The position numbers were made by a program, and so were the translations under genes. Below are positions 51,716 through 61,583 of a DNA stretch of 64,000 nucleotides, one piece after another; position 1 is the stretch's first letter, and each line of letters opens with the position of its first letter. Under the pieces are notes generated by a model. That model ran no database searches. It was not told where the DNA came from and saw nothing but the letters and a program-made list of their open reading frames with translations. The stretch is taken from positions 1,178,001 to 1,242,000 of the forward strand of contig AP025580.1 in assembly GCA_022846035.1 (NCBI GenBank), read 5' to 3'. The stretch comes from Christensenellaceae bacterium (GTDB lineage: Bacteria; Bacillota; Clostridia; Christensenellales; Christensenellaceae).

Positions 51716-53257
51716 TTACTTTGCGTAATCTGTCGTTCTTGTTTCCCGAATCACGTTTACTTTGATCTGTCCCGGGTAATCAAGTTCAGATTCGATTTTC
51801 TTAACGATATCTCTTGCTATCAGAGTCGTTCCCGCGTCGTCGATCTCCTCCGGCTTGACAATAATTCTGATCTCTCTGCCAGCCTGAATTGCATAAGACT
51901 TATCGACGCCTGCAAATGAATTTGCAATCTCCTCGAGATTTTCAAGACGTTTTATGTAATTTTCCAAAGATTCCCTTCTCGCGCCCGGCCTTGCGGCAGA
52001 AATCGCATCGGCAGCCTGTACCAGAACGGCTTCCACCGTCTTGGGTTCCACGTCGCCATGATGTGCAGCAATCGCATTGATGATGTCTGCATTTTCTTTA
52101 TATTTCTTTGCAAGATCCGCGCCGATCTGGATATGCGGTCCTTCTACTTCATGGTCAACGGCTTTACCGATGTCATGCAGCAGACCCGCCCGTTTGGCAA
52201 ACTTAGCGTTTGCGCCGATCTCAGCAGCCATAAGAGAAGCCAAATGCGCCACTTCAATCGAATGTTTCAATACGTTTTGTCCATAGCTGGTACGGTATTT
52301 CAGTCTCCCCAAAAGCCTTACCAGTTCCGGATGCAGGGAATGGATCCCGACATCAAAGACGGCTTGTTCGCCGGCTTCCTTGATCTGTGTTTCCACTTCT
52401 TTCTGCGCTTTATGCACCATTTCCTCGATACGCGCGGGATGAATTCTCCCGTCCACGATCAATTTTTCCAGTGCAATCCTGGCAACCTCACGCCTCACCG
52501 GATCAAAACCGGAAAGGATGACTGCCTCGGGTGTGTCGTCGATGATCAGGTCAATCCCCGTCGCTGTTTCCAACGTACGGATATTACGTCCCTCACGTCC
52601 GATGATTCTTCCTTTCATTTCATCGTTGGGAAGGTTTACAACGGAAACCGTGCTCTCTGCAACATGATCGGCGGCACATTTTTGTATTGCCAGCGAAAGA
52701 ATGTTCCTTGCCTTTTTATCGGCTTCATCTTTCGCTTTTTGCTCAATATCACGCAGCATGACCGCCATATCGTGCCTTGCCTCGTGCTCAACCTTTTCAA
52801 GCAGCAATCCCTTAGCTTCGTCGATTGTCATGCCGGAGATATGCTCCAATTGTTCCAGTTGTTGAGCATGCACTGCAGCCAAATCATCTTTGGCTTTCGT
52901 AATTTCCCTGTTCTTCTTGTTTACCTGCTCTTCTTTTTGTTCAATGCTTTCTAACTTTTTGTCTAGCAGTTCTTCTCTTTGTACTAATCTTTTTTCAATC
53001 TTGGTAATTTCATTACGTCTCTCTCGTGATTCCTTGTCAAATTCGCTACGCAGTTTGTGAACTTCTTCCTGAGCCTCGAGTACCGTTTCTTTTCTGATGA
53101 CTTCCGCGCGTTTCTGCGCTTCATCGATCAGCTTTTTAACGGAATCCTCGGCGCGGCCGATTTTCGATTCGGCTATATTACGTCTGTATAAGTAACCTAC
53201 AATAAGTCCGATAACCAGTCCGCCTACGCCTACAAGGATAGGAATAAGCCATTCCAC
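51716..53257 (-). CDS. rny: Ribonuclease Y
   Basis: RNase Y is the membrane-anchored endoribonuclease that starts mRNA decay in Gram-positive bacteria. The 513-residue protein has an N-terminal membrane helix ([20 protein letters not shown]), a long coiled coil (about residues 25-200), a KH domain ([21 protein letters not shown]), and an HD domain with [13 protein letters not shown]. It has its own promoter and terminator. Confidence 0.96.
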   Translation of the reverse strand: MEWLIPILVGVGGLVIGLIVGYLYRRNIAESKIGRAEDSVKKLIDEAQKRAEVIRKETVLEAQEEVHKLRSEFDKESRERRNEITKIEKRLVQREELLDKKLESIEQKEEQVNKKNREITKAKDDLAAVHAQQLEQLEHISGMTIDEAKGLLLEKVEHEARHDMAVMLRDIEQKAKDEADKKARNILSLAIQKCAADHVAESTVSVVNLPNDEMKGRIIGREGRNIRTLETATGIDLIIDDTPEAVILSGFDPVRREVARIALEKLIVDGRIHPARIEEMVHKAQKEVETQIKEAGEQAVFDVGIHSLHPELVRLLGRLKYRTSYGQNVLKHSIEVAHLASLMAAEIGANAKFAKRAGLLHDIGKAVDHEVEGPHIQIGADLAKKYKENADIINAIAAHHGDVEPKTVEAVLVQAADAISAARPGARRESLENYIKRLENLEEIANSFAGVDKSYAIQAGREIRIIVKPEEIDDAGTTLIARDIVKKIESELDYPGQIKVNVIRETRTTDYAK

Positions 53258-53353
53258 TTAGCAAATTCACCTCCTGTTCTTCTAAATTCTTCCAATTCAT
53301 TTTTTTGTTTTTAACGGTAAATAGTCAAAAAAACACAAATTTACCCTAACAAT

Positions 53354-53382
53354 ATTGTATCTTTATTTAGCATGAATGTCAA
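53354..53382 (-). promoter_or_regulatory. Promoter of rny
   Basis: Minus strand TTGACA (53377-53382), a 17-base spacer and TACAAT (53354-53359). The -35 overlaps the stop codon of the upstream YhiN-like gene. Confidence 0.8.
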
Positions 53383-54611
53383 TCAAATACACTGCTGCCG
53401 GCAAGGAATCCTGTCGAAAAAGCAATTTGCAGGTTAAATCCGCCGGTTTGCGCATGGACATCGATGATTTCCCCCGCAAAATACAGGTTTTTCACGATTT
53501 TGCTCTCCATCGTCGAGGGATTGATCTCGCGGGTGTTCACGCCGCCCGCCGTAATAATTCCTTCTTCGACCGGACGCGTATCCGCAATTTTAATTGAGAA
53601 ATGTTTAAGGCCGTGGCATAAGCGCGCGCGTTCTTCCCTAGTGATGGAATGGACGGCTTTATTTTCGTCCAATCTGGTTTCACGCAAAAAAGGATAAATA
53701 GTCTTTTGCGGCAACAGGCTGGTCATTACGTTTTTTAGCTGCTTGTTTTGATTTGCCTCAAATTCGCGCAGCAGGCGCGCGTCCAGCTTCTCCTCATGAA
53801 GCGCCGGCTTAAAATCAATTTCCGCCCGCAGGTCAAGCGGTTGTTTTTGATGGTCGATATAATTGCTTGCTGAAAGGACGACAGGGCCGGAAATACCAAA
53901 ATGGGTAAAAAGCATTTCACCCTGTTCCTCATAGATCTTTTTATTATTCTGGAACAAGGTAAAACCAACGTTTTTCAATGTTAAACCCTGCATTTTTGGG
54001 CATATATTGTGCGCATCCTCCAACGGAATCAGCGCGGGCACAGGCGGCAGCACCGTATGGCCGAAACTCTCTGCGAATCGGTATCCGTCGCCTGTCGAAC
54101 CGGTCAGCGGATAAGATTTCCCACCCGTTGCCAATATAAGGGCAGATGTCTTTATCTGCTCCCCATCTTTTAACGCTATATCGAATACATCCCCCACCTT
54201 ATCAATTGTAACCACATCCGCTTGCAGCATACGCTTTACGCCTGCTTCACGCAGCATTTTTTCAAGTGTGCGGATAACATCCTGCGATCTGTCGCTGAGC
54301 GGAAAAACACGGCCGCCGCGCTCCACCTTTGTCCGCAGGCCGTATTTCCCCAAAAGTTCAATCAGACTGGCGTTGGAAAAGGCGTACAGCGCGCTCATCA
54401 GGAACTTGCTGTTTCTGGAAATGTGCATAAAAAAATCGCTGATGTCACAATCGTTGGTAATATTACAGCGCCCTTTTCCGGTAATAAATAATTTTTTGCC
54501 GACCTTTTCATTCTTCTCAACCAGAATCGTCTGAATGCCGCGCATCGCGGCAGCATACGCCGCCATCATCCCCGCCGCGCCGCCGCCTACGACAATTAAA
54601 TCATTCGCCAT
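53379..54611 (-). CDS. FAD-dependent flavoprotein, HI0933/YhiN family
   Basis: The 410-residue protein has the N-terminal FAD motif LIVVGGGAAGMMAAYAA, GKKLFITGKGRCNITND, LILATGGKSYPLTGSTGDGY and the C-terminal IITAGGVNTREINPSTMESK plus VHAQTGGFNLQIAFSTG. The family is conserved but its substrate is not defined. The ATG at 54611 follows GAGGA; the open frame upstream is a shadow. Its start overlaps the end of the RpiR gene by 11 bases, so the two are co-expressed. Confidence 0.9.
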   Translation of the reverse strand: MANDLIVVGGGAAGMMAAYAAAMRGIQTILVEKNEKVGKKLFITGKGRCNITNDCDISDFFMHISRNSKFLMSALYAFSNASLIELLGKYGLRTKVERGGRVFPLSDRSQDVIRTLEKMLREAGVKRMLQADVVTIDKVGDVFDIALKDGEQIKTSALILATGGKSYPLTGSTGDGYRFAESFGHTVLPPVPALIPLEDAHNICPKMQGLTLKNVGFTLFQNNKKIYEEQGEMLFTHFGISGPVVLSASNYIDHQKQPLDLRAEIDFKPALHEEKLDARLLREFEANQNKQLKNVMTSLLPQKTIYPFLRETRLDENKAVHSITREERARLCHGLKHFSIKIADTRPVEEGIITAGGVNTREINPSTMESKIVKNLYFAGEIIDVHAQTGGFNLQIAFSTGFLAGSSVFD

Positions 54612-55494
54612 AAATATCCTCGTCCGTGATCTGCGCGTCAAGCTCTTTGGTCGCGTATACATCGTTCAACTGCCAAAGCTCCTCCAGCCTGTTGAAATTA
54701 GAAAACAGCACTTCTTTCTTGCGCAGGCCGAGCATAATGATCAATAAGTTGATCACCGCCAGCGGCGCAACGAAAGAATCGACAAAGGAGTTCATATAAC
54801 TCTTTGCCGTCAGGGTATAATCCGCGATCTGCGCCGGTGGAGCCGCTTCGTTATCGGTAATTGCGATCACCTTGCAACCACTGTTCTTCAGGTAGTTCAT
54901 CCCCTCGATCGTTCTCATCGAATAGCGCGGAAAGCTGATGGCGATAGCCACGTCGTTTTCATCTGCGCTTAGTATCTGATTGAAAATATCGCTGCCGTCA
55001 AAACGGATCAATTTGATATTCTCATTCATGTAATTCATATAATAATGCAGGAATTCCGCAAGCGGTCCGCTGGAGCGCGTTCCCAGAATATAAATTTTGC
55101 GGGCTTTATCGATGCTATCAACGATTTGCTCGATATTTTGTGTGTCGATGTGTTCCCGCGTAACGCGCAGATTATTGATGTCCGTCTTAAAGGATGCGTT
55201 AATAACTTCCTCGGAAGTGAGCCCTTCCATTAAATTAAGCCGTTGCGCCGTCGTCAGCTTGGTCTGAATCACTTCCTGCAAATCTTTTTGCAGTTTTGGA
55301 TAACCATCGTATCCCAAAGCATAGGCAAAACGTACGACCGTCGATTCGCTTACGCCTACGAGACCGCTTAAAGTAGCCGCCGTCATAAACGCCGCTTTAT
55401 CGTATTCTTTCAATATATAATCCGCTATCAGCTTCTGACCTTTGGACATTTTCGCATAGCCATTGTTGATGCGGTCCATAACATTATGATTCAT
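54601..55494 (-). CDS. MurR/RpiR-family transcriptional regulator (HTH plus SIS)
   Basis: The 297-residue protein has an N-terminal RpiR helix-turn-helix (residues 1-80, with ATLSGLVGVSESTVVRFAYALGYDGYPKLQK) and a C-terminal SIS sugar-phosphate-binding domain (about 125-250, with YILGTRSSGPLAEF and VAIAISFPRYSMRT). ATG 55494 follows GGAGG; an upstream ATG overlaps that Shine-Dalgarno. The effector sugar phosphate is not known and no sugar operon is adjacent. Confidence 0.9.
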   Translation of the reverse strand: MNHNVMDRINNGYAKMSKGQKLIADYILKEYDKAAFMTAATLSGLVGVSESTVVRFAYALGYDGYPKLQKDLQEVIQTKLTTAQRLNLMEGLTSEEVINASFKTDINNLRVTREHIDTQNIEQIVDSIDKARKIYILGTRSSGPLAEFLHYYMNYMNENIKLIRFDGSDIFNQILSADENDVAIAISFPRYSMRTIEGMNYLKNSGCKVIAITDNEAAPPAQIADYTLTAKSYMNSFVDSFVAPLAVINLLIIMLGLRKKEVLFSNFNRLEELWQLNDVYATKELDAQITDEDIYGE

Positions 55495-55527
55495 AACTGC
55501 CTCCATGCAGGTGGAAATGATAGTTAC

Positions 55528-55556
55528 ATTATATCAAACAGCATCTAAAAATGCAA
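55528..55556 (-). promoter_or_regulatory. Promoter of the RpiR-like regulator
   Basis: Minus strand TTGCAT (55551-55556), a 17-base spacer and TATAAT (55528-55533); the -35 overlaps the end of surE. Confidence 0.7.
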
Positions 55557-56342
55557 TTTTAATTTTTCTATCCTGCATTTCGTATCATCCATCTCTTGCG
55601 AGGCCGTTACGTTCCACGTCAGAGGCGTCACCGTAATAAAGCCTTGCATAAGCCAATAAATATCCGTAGCGTTTTCCTTATTATAATCGCATTCTGTCAA
55701 CCTGCCGCACGGCCAGTAGTAGGTGCGTCCAAAGGGATCTGTCCTTTTTTCGTAGTCGTCCCCATAGTTGCTTATTCCCTGTGGACATATCTTGATTCCT
55801 GCAACTTTATCGTTTACACATGCAGGAAAATTGATATTGTAAATATATTCCCGCAAATGCTCCGTTCCCAATTGTCCGATGAGCTGCGCTGACCGTTTTG
55901 CTGAAGCGTCAAACAATACTTCACGCTGCGGCATTGTTGCACCCAGCATTTGCTGTGAGAACGCCACCGCCGGATATCCCAGCATACAAGCTTCCATCGC
56001 CGCATTTACCGTACCGGAATAGGCAATGTCCGTACCCATATTTGCGCCGATGTTGATTCCCGATAATACCAGGTCCGTCTTGCGGTGCATAATTTCATAC
56101 GTGCCCAGCTTTACACAATCTGTCGGCGTTCCCGATGTGGCATATACCGCGCAATTCGAATAGCCCTCTATGTTCATTTTTCGGATAGTAAGCGGCCTGT
56201 CCATCGTCATGGACCGTCCGCAGGAACTCCGCTCGCGATCCGGAGCGACAACTGTAACGTCATGCTCTTTTGCAAACTCGTTTGCCAGCGCCATGATCCC
56301 AGGCGCATATACGCCGTCGTCGTTTGTAATCAATATTCTCAT
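55545..56342 (-). CDS. surE: 5'/3'-nucleotidase SurE
   Basis: SurE is a metal-dependent nucleoside monophosphatase with survival roles. The 265-residue protein has ILITNDDGVYAPGI (metal Asp-Asp), APDRERSSCGRSMT, SGTPTDCVKLG, and the signature SGINIGANMGTDIAYSGTVNAA. The C-terminal TDIYWLMQGFITVTPLTW is also present. It lies 100 bases downstream of the oxaloacetate decarboxylase operon. Confidence 0.95.
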   Translation of the reverse strand: MRILITNDDGVYAPGIMALANEFAKEHDVTVVAPDRERSSCGRSMTMDRPLTIRKMNIEGYSNCAVYATSGTPTDCVKLGTYEIMHRKTDLVLSGINIGANMGTDIAYSGTVNAAMEACMLGYPAVAFSQQMLGATMPQREVLFDASAKRSAQLIGQLGTEHLREYIYNINFPACVNDKVAGIKICPQGISNYGDDYEKRTDPFGRTYYWPCGRLTECDYNKENATDIYWLMQGFITVTPLTWNVTASQEMDDTKCRIEKLKLHF

Positions 56343-56397
56343 AGTAACCTGTCCTTTCCGCTTTTCAGCGTATCATAACAAGCAAAAAAATGCCAGT

Positions 56398-56428
56398 AAA
56401 AAAGCAGGGAACATTTCCCTGCTTTTTA
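56398..56428 (-). terminator. Terminator at the end of the decarboxylase operon
   Basis: AAAAAGCAGGGAA and its complement TTCCCTGCTTTTT form a stem with a short loop between surE and the oadA-like gene. Confidence 0.85.
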
Positions 56429-56443
56429 TAAACTATTATATCC

Positions 56444-57841
56444 TTAAACCGGATGGATCATATTTTCCTTATCCAGCATATCGGAATCCAGCTTATATTG
56501 GTGCGCGCGGCGGAACTCAAAGAATTTGGGCGCAATCTGCGGGAACATTGCATAGGTTACAATATCTTCCTCCTGTTCCATCCATCCCTTGACCTCTTCC
56601 CTGTACTTATCCATCTCCGGCGGCAGCAGGTCTGCCGGACGAACCGTTATTACCTCGTCGTCTCCAATGCATTTTTTACGCACTTCTTCGTTAACCGGCG
56701 CGGGCAAACGTCCATACTCTCCACGCAGCATCGCCTTGGATTCTTTTGTCACCATCTTATAGCGCTCGCCGGACAGGACATTCAGTACTGCCTGCGTTCC
56801 TACAATCTGGCTGGTCGGTGTAACAAGCGGCGGATAGCCGAAATCTTCCCTCACGCGCGGCACTTCTGCAAGCACATCCATCAGCTTATCTTCCGCACCC
56901 GCCTGCTTTAACTGGCTGATGAGGTTGGAAAGCATTCCGCCCGGCACCTGGTAAAGCAGCGTATTGATGTCGATCCCTAAAACTTTAGGATCAAGGAATC
57001 CGTCCGCTTTCAGCCGGTCCGCAACTTTCGTAAAATACTTGGCCGCTTCCGTAAGCTTTCCAAGATCCAATCCGGTATCATATTCCGTGCCTTTCAAAGT
57101 AGCGACAAGGGATTCCGTCGCGGGCTGCGACGTTCCGTTCGCAAGCGGCGACAGCGCAGTGTCGACAATATCAACGCCGGCTTCAATCGCTTTTAAATAG
57201 GTCATATCGCCTACGCCGCTCGTATTATGCGTATGCAGGTGGATCGGAACCTTAATATGTTTTTTCAGCGCCGAAACGAGGTTATAAGCTTCGTACGGCA
57301 GGAGCAGGTTCGCCATATCCTTGATACAAATGGATTTTGCCCCCATCTTCTCAAGCTCCTGCCCAAGCTCGACGAAATAATCGAACGTATGCACAGGGCT
57401 GGTCGTATACGACAGCGCTACCTCCGGCCATCCGCCGTAACGGTTGGTACTCTCAATAGACTGTCTTAGGTTACGCGTATCATTGAGCGCATCGAAAATA
57501 CGGATCACGTCGATACCATTTTCGCACGCTTTCTTTACAAAGAAGTCCACAACATCGTCCGCATAATGTTTATAACCGAGCAGATTTTGGCCGCGCAGCA
57601 GCATTTGCAGCTTGGTGTTGGGCATTGCCTTTCTTAACTTACGCAGTCTTTCCCACGGGTCTTCATTCAAAAAACGCAGGCAGGAGTCAAACGTCGCGCC
57701 ACCCCAGCATTCGATTGACCAATATCCGATACTGTCCATCAGCGGCGCGATCGGAAGCATTTCCTCCGTCGTCATGCGCGTAGCAGCCTGCGACTGATGC
57801 GCGTCACGCATGATGGTATCCATAATATTTACTTTTGCCAT
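56444..57841 (-). CDS. oadA: Oxaloacetate decarboxylase alpha / pyruvate carboxylase subunit B-type carboxyltransferase
   Basis: This 465-residue protein is the carboxyltransferase that moves CO2 between oxaloacetate and biotin. It has the TIM-barrel start IMDTIMRDAHQSQAATRM with the metal/oxaloacetate site, the probable carbamylated Lys in CIKDMANLLLP, the metal HTHNTSGVGDMTYLKA, and the PycB helical domain (AAKYFTKVADRLKADGFLDPKV). It has no biotinyl domain; the carrier is the separate gene at 59065. It is the last gene of a five-gene operon. Pyruvate carboxylase subunit B is an alternative name for the same domain. Confidence 0.9.
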   Translation of the reverse strand: MAKVNIMDTIMRDAHQSQAATRMTTEEMLPIAPLMDSIGYWSIECWGGATFDSCLRFLNEDPWERLRKLRKAMPNTKLQMLLRGQNLLGYKHYADDVVDFFVKKACENGIDVIRIFDALNDTRNLRQSIESTNRYGGWPEVALSYTTSPVHTFDYFVELGQELEKMGAKSICIKDMANLLLPYEAYNLVSALKKHIKVPIHLHTHNTSGVGDMTYLKAIEAGVDIVDTALSPLANGTSQPATESLVATLKGTEYDTGLDLGKLTEAAKYFTKVADRLKADGFLDPKVLGIDINTLLYQVPGGMLSNLISQLKQAGAEDKLMDVLAEVPRVREDFGYPPLVTPTSQIVGTQAVLNVLSGERYKMVTKESKAMLRGEYGRLPAPVNEEVRKKCIGDDEVITVRPADLLPPEMDKYREEVKGWMEQEEDIVTYAMFPQIAPKFFEFRRAHQYKLDSDMLDKENMIHPV

Positions 57842-57857
57842 AATTAATCCTCCTTAA

Positions 57858-59030
57858 CTAAGCGAACAGCGACAAGAGCACGCCCGCCGCTACCGCGCTG
57901 CCGATAACTCCCGCGACATTTGGTCCCATTGCGTGCATCAGCAGGAAGTTGCTCGGGTTCTCTGCCTGTCCCACTTTCTGGGATACACGCGCAGCCATCG
58001 GAACCGCAGAAACGCCTGCCGAACCGATAAGCGGATTGATTTTACCTTTTGAAAGCTTGCACATAAGCTTGCCCAGAAGAACGCCGCCAATCGTACCGAA
58101 ACAAAAGGCGATGACGCCCAGTCCAATGATAAGCAGCGTATCCGGCTTCAAGAATGTCGAACCTATCGTTGTAGCGCCAACGGATACGCCCAGGAATATC
58201 GTTACAATATTCATCAGTTCGTTTTGCGCTGTGTTGGACAGCCGGTCCACAACGCCGGATTCGCGCATCAGGTTGCCGAGCATCAGCATACCCACAAGCG
58301 GCGCGGCCGCCGGAACGATCAGGGATACGAAAATCGTAACTGCGATCGGAAAAATAATCTTTTCGCGCTTGGAAACGTGCCGCAGTTGTTCCATCTTGAT
58401 CGCGCGTTCTTTTTTGGTCGTAAACAACTTCATAAACGGCGGCTGTATGACCGGTACAAGCGCCATATAAGTGTACGCCGCAACCGCGATCGGTCCTAGG
58501 AACTTAGGCGCCAGTTGCGAGGTAACAAAAATCGCCGTCGGACCGTCCGCGCCGCCGATGATACCGATCGATGCCGCAACGTTGGGATCAAACCCGACCA
58601 AAAGCGCAAGGATAAACGCGAGGAAAATACCAAGCTGCGCCGCCGCGCCCATAAACAAGCTCTTCGGGTTTGCAATCAGCGGACCGAAGTCCGTCATCGC
58701 GCCGACACCCAGGAATATAAGCGGCGGATATATCCCAAGCTTAACGCCCAGATACAGATAATCGAGCAGACCGGCCGTGCCGGAGAAATTTCCCCAGTCC
58801 ACATGTCCGTCCGCGAATAATTCCGCATGATACATACCCGCCATCGGCAAATTGGTAAGCAGCATACCAAACGCGATGGGGAGCAATAGCAACGGCTCGA
58901 ATTTTTTCACGATCGCCAGATAGATGAGCACACATGCCACGCCTATCATTACCCACTGTTGCCAGTCGGTAGCATTAAAAAATCCGGTCGATTGCACAAA
59001 TTTCATAAGAGTATCGCCAAAGCTACTCAA
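57858..59030 (-). CDS. oadB: Sodium ion-translocating decarboxylase beta subunit
   Basis: The 390-residue membrane protein decarboxylates carboxybiotin and pumps sodium ions outward. It has about nine to eleven helices, the conserved [19 protein letters not shown], the family motif [21 protein letters not shown] (Asp in GADGPT), and [25 protein letters not shown]. The same subunit serves oxaloacetate, methylmalonyl-CoA and glutaconyl-CoA decarboxylases, so its partners decide the substrate. It lies 16 bases upstream of oadA. Confidence 0.93.
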   Translation of the reverse strand: MSSFGDTLMKFVQSTGFFNATDWQQWVMIGVACVLIYLAIVKKFEPLLLLPIAFGMLLTNLPMAGMYHAELFADGHVDWGNFSGTAGLLDYLYLGVKLGIYPPLIFLGVGAMTDFGPLIANPKSLFMGAAAQLGIFLAFILALLVGFDPNVAASIGIIGGADGPTAIFVTSQLAPKFLGPIAVAAYTYMALVPVIQPPFMKLFTTKKERAIKMEQLRHVSKREKIIFPIAVTIFVSLIVPAAAPLVGMLMLGNLMRESGVVDRLSNTAQNELMNIVTIFLGVSVGATTIGSTFLKPDTLLIIGLGVIAFCFGTIGGVLLGKLMCKLSKGKINPLIGSAGVSAVPMAARVSQKVGQAENPSNFLLMHAMGPNVAGVIGSAVAAGVLLSLFA

Positions 59031-59064
59031 AACAAATCAACCTCCTTTTCGATGTTCGGATCGT

Positions 59065-59481
59065 TTAGCCGATGACTACAAGAAGGTCTCCTGTTTCCAC
59101 ACTGGCTCCTTTTGCAACACCAACGGATTTTACCGTTCCGGCGCTGGGCGACATGATCTCATTTTCCATTTTCATCGCTTCCAGGATCATCAGAATATCG
59201 CCTTCTTTTACGCTTTGCCCAACCGTGACGTTAACATCAAGGATTGTTCCGGGCATTGGCGCAGAAACGCTCACTCCATCTGCCGGCGCCGCCGCAGGGG
59301 CCGCAACGGGAGCGGGCGCAGGCTGTTGTTGCTGCACAGGCGCCGCCGGAGTTGGTGCTGCGGGAGCGGGCGCCGCTTGCTGTACAGGAGCAGCCGGTGC
59401 TGCTGACGGAGCGCTGCCGCTGACTTCTTCAACTTCCACATTATAGGAATTTCCGTTTACATTAATCAAAAACTTACGCAT
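59065..59481 (-). CDS. Biotin carboxyl carrier protein of the membrane decarboxylase
   Basis: The 138-residue protein has an N-terminal RKFLINVNGNSYNVEVEEV strand region, an Ala/Pro/Gln-rich flexible linker (about residues 24-65), and a C-terminal biotinyl domain with the attachment motif LEAMKMENEI. The single biotin carrier must serve both carboxyltransferases in the operon. The repetitive A-P-rich codons create a long antisense open frame, which is not a gene. Confidence 0.92.
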   Translation of the reverse strand: MRKFLINVNGNSYNVEVEEVSGSAPSAAPAAPVQQAAPAPAAPTPAAPVQQQQPAPAPVAAPAAAPADGVSVSAPMPGTILDVNVTVGQSVKEGDILMILEAMKMENEIMSPSAGTVKSVGVAKGASVETGDLLVVIG

Positions 59482-59508
59482 AGTATTTTACCTCCGAAAA
59501 AATCAAAC

Positions 59509-59880
59509 TTACCAATTTGTTAACTGAGACTGCCTTCCGGCCCTGCCCCATGCCGTTCTGCCGTTTACTTTCTTGTAGGAGCGAATAACAAAAGGCGTAG
59601 CGACGCCGTCCGCTTTCTCGCTTTCCATCGCCGCGGCAACAGCCGCCGTAAGGACAGCCAATAATTCGTCATCCTGCATTACTACCGTGGGAGCTGGCGG
59701 CATCGGCTTTATTTCTTTAGTCGATACAACTGTTTCCTTTTTACGTTCCTTTAGGATCGCGGACATGATTACCATAATTACGATAATCAGGGCCAGACAA
59801 AGGAACACTACGATCAGTCCAAGGGCGATTGTCTGTCCGCCCATAGCAAGGTCCTGTCCAATCGTCATTTCGTTACCCAT
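59509..59880 (-). CDS. OadG/MmdD-type small membrane subunit of the decarboxylase
   Basis: The 123-residue protein has one membrane helix (about residues 16-40: IALGLIVVFLCLALIIVIMVIMSAI), then a basic segment and a proline-rich stretch (IKPMPPAPTVVM). This is the layout of the gamma/delta subunit that docks the carboxyltransferase on the beta subunit. The C-terminal third, with VIRSYKKVNGRTAWGRAGRQ, matches the methylmalonyl-CoA decarboxylase delta subunit pattern. Position between the carboxyltransferase and the carrier supports this. Confidence 0.82.
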   Translation of the reverse strand: MGNEMTIGQDLAMGGQTIALGLIVVFLCLALIIVIMVIMSAILKERKKETVVSTKEIKPMPPAPTVVMQDDELLAVLTAAVAAAMESEKADGVATPFVIRSYKKVNGRTAWGRAGRQSQLTNW

Positions 59881-59895
59881 AACTGTTCCCCCCGC

Positions 59896-61401
59896 TTATA
59901 ATGGCAGTATGCCGTGCTTTTTAGGCAGCGTTTCCTCACGCTTGGAAATCACCATTTCAAGCGATGCGATCAGAATCTGCCGTGTGTGTGCAGGTTCGAT
60001 GATGTCGTCAATCGCCCCCTGCTCCGCAGCCTGCCACGGGTTGGCATATTCGTCCAGATATTTCTCGATCATCTGCCGCTTAGCGGTAATTCCGTCTACC
60101 GCATTTGCAATCTCATCTTCATACAGTAAGAGCGCGCCGGTTTCCGCGGACATTGCAGAAATCTGTGCTGTAGGCCATGCATATACCATATCCGCTCCAA
60201 GTTCTTTGGGGCACATAATGGCAAAACCGTCGCCGATTGCCTTTCCTGTAATTACATTCAGTTTTGGCATTCCCGATTGCGCGTATGCGCTTAAAAGCTG
60301 CGCCAAATCACAAAGCAGCGTTCCCTGTTCCTGTTCTATGTCGACAGCCGAACTGTCGCAGTCCGTGAATGTAATGGTCGGAATATTGTAAGCGTCCAAA
60401 AAGCTTAAAAAACGCGCCGCTTTCTTCGCAGCCCTAGTCGTCAATTGCGGCGTATTATTCGCCACAAAACCGCAAACATTCCCATTCAGCCGGCCAAATG
60501 CTGTAATGATTTCGGGGGCAAATTCCGCTTGATATTCAAGCACGTCGCCATTATCCGCAACAGAGCGGATCAAAGCGGGCATGTCCACACTATCTTCGCC
60601 GAAAGGCAACTGGCGGTTAAGATCGTCCGCGCTTAATTCATAAGGCGCATCGTCTAAATTATTGGATGGCAGGAATGACAGCAATTTTTTAAGCGTGGCC
60701 GCGCATTGCATTTCGTCGTCACACAAGAATTGAGAAATCCCTGTATTTTTATTATGGTTTTTTGCCCCGAAAGAAATGGTTCCGTTAAGCTCTTTGCCTG
60801 TGGCCGAGGCATAAACCTGCGGGCCATATAAGGCGAGTTCGGAAATCCCCTCGATCATCAACGTGAAATCGGTAAGCGTCGCAATATAGGCGGACGTTCC
60901 AATACACGGACCCGCCACCACCGAGATCGTCGGAATAACGCCGGAAATGTCATTTAACTTTTTGAGCACTTCCGTCACCGCGCCGACGGCCGCTACGCCC
61001 TCTGAAACCCTCGCGCCGCCGGAATCCAAAATCCCAATCGCCGGCACACCGTTTTTGGCTGCCATATCCAAAGTTTTTAGAACCTTTGAAGCGTGTGCAG
61101 AAGAAAACGATCCTTTGAGAACCGTATAGTCCTGTGCGAAAACAAACACCGGCCTGTCTGCGATCGTTCCATAACCGCAAACAACTCCTTCGCCCGTCTC
61201 GCTGACAGCTTCAAACCCCGGTGTCGTGTAGGTGCGTTTGAGAAACTTTTCAATTTCGACAAAGCTTCCCTGATCAAGTAAAGCGCCGATTCTCTCACGC
61301 GCAGTCTTTTTTCCTGCATTGTGCTGGGCGAGAATCTGCTGCTGTCCGCCGCCCAAAAGAGCGTCGGCGTTCTTTTTCTTAAGCTCTTCCAGCTTGCTCA
61401 T
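59896..61401 (-). CDS. Carboxyl transferase, PccB/MmdA (12S) type
   Basis: The 501-residue protein is a crotonase-fold carboxyltransferase acting on an acyl-CoA thioester. N-terminal TARERIGALLDQGSFVEIEKF, the oxyanion glycines in ILDSGGARVSEGVAAVG, and a C-terminal VIGKAIGDGFAIM, YAWPTAQISAMS and ETLPKKHGILPL identify the family (methylmalonyl-CoA decarboxylase alpha, propionyl-CoA carboxylase beta, transcarboxylase 12S). The central region is divergent (for example GALLLYEDEI), so the acyl-CoA is uncertain. It is the first gene of the operon, whose other genes are a pump subunit, a biotin carrier and an OadA-type transferase. Confidence 0.87.
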   Translation of the reverse strand: MSKLEELKKKNADALLGGGQQQILAQHNAGKKTARERIGALLDQGSFVEIEKFLKRTYTTPGFEAVSETGEGVVCGYGTIADRPVFVFAQDYTVLKGSFSSAHASKVLKTLDMAAKNGVPAIGILDSGGARVSEGVAAVGAVTEVLKKLNDISGVIPTISVVAGPCIGTSAYIATLTDFTLMIEGISELALYGPQVYASATGKELNGTISFGAKNHNKNTGISQFLCDDEMQCAATLKKLLSFLPSNNLDDAPYELSADDLNRQLPFGEDSVDMPALIRSVADNGDVLEYQAEFAPEIITAFGRLNGNVCGFVANNTPQLTTRAAKKAARFLSFLDAYNIPTITFTDCDSSAVDIEQEQGTLLCDLAQLLSAYAQSGMPKLNVITGKAIGDGFAIMCPKELGADMVYAWPTAQISAMSAETGALLLYEDEIANAVDGITAKRQMIEKYLDEYANPWQAAEQGAIDDIIEPAHTRQILIASLEMVISKREETLPKKHGILPL

Positions 61402-61483
61402 TATGATACCTCCATATAAATATTAGGAAACCAACGATAAAACGCAATTCTGCGTAAACATCAATGGCATCTGTTTTATAAAA

Positions 61484-61499
61484 ATAACCGGATGGTTAT
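61484..61499. promoter_or_regulatory. Inverted repeat upstream of the decarboxylase operon
   Basis: ATAACC and GGTTAT are separated by four bases, between a TTGATC and A/T-rich -10-like sequence on the minus strand. The promoter itself is not clear. The rest of the 182-base gap is A/T-rich with no gene seen. Confidence 0.3.
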
Positions 61500-61583
61500 C
61501 GATCAACTTTTTACAAAAGAATAAAATTCTCCCCTATATTAAATATATTCAACATTTTACCCTTGCATCCCTGCAAAAAATTT

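Noticed and set aside
52058-52954. 298-codon open frame on the + strand
   Set aside because: It is antisense to rny, whose domains are all recognisable; no Shine-Dalgarno or known domain is present.
59072-59446. Ala/Gly-rich 124-codon open frame on the + strand
   Set aside because: It arises from the repetitive Ala/Pro/Gln linker of the biotin carrier gene read on the other strand.
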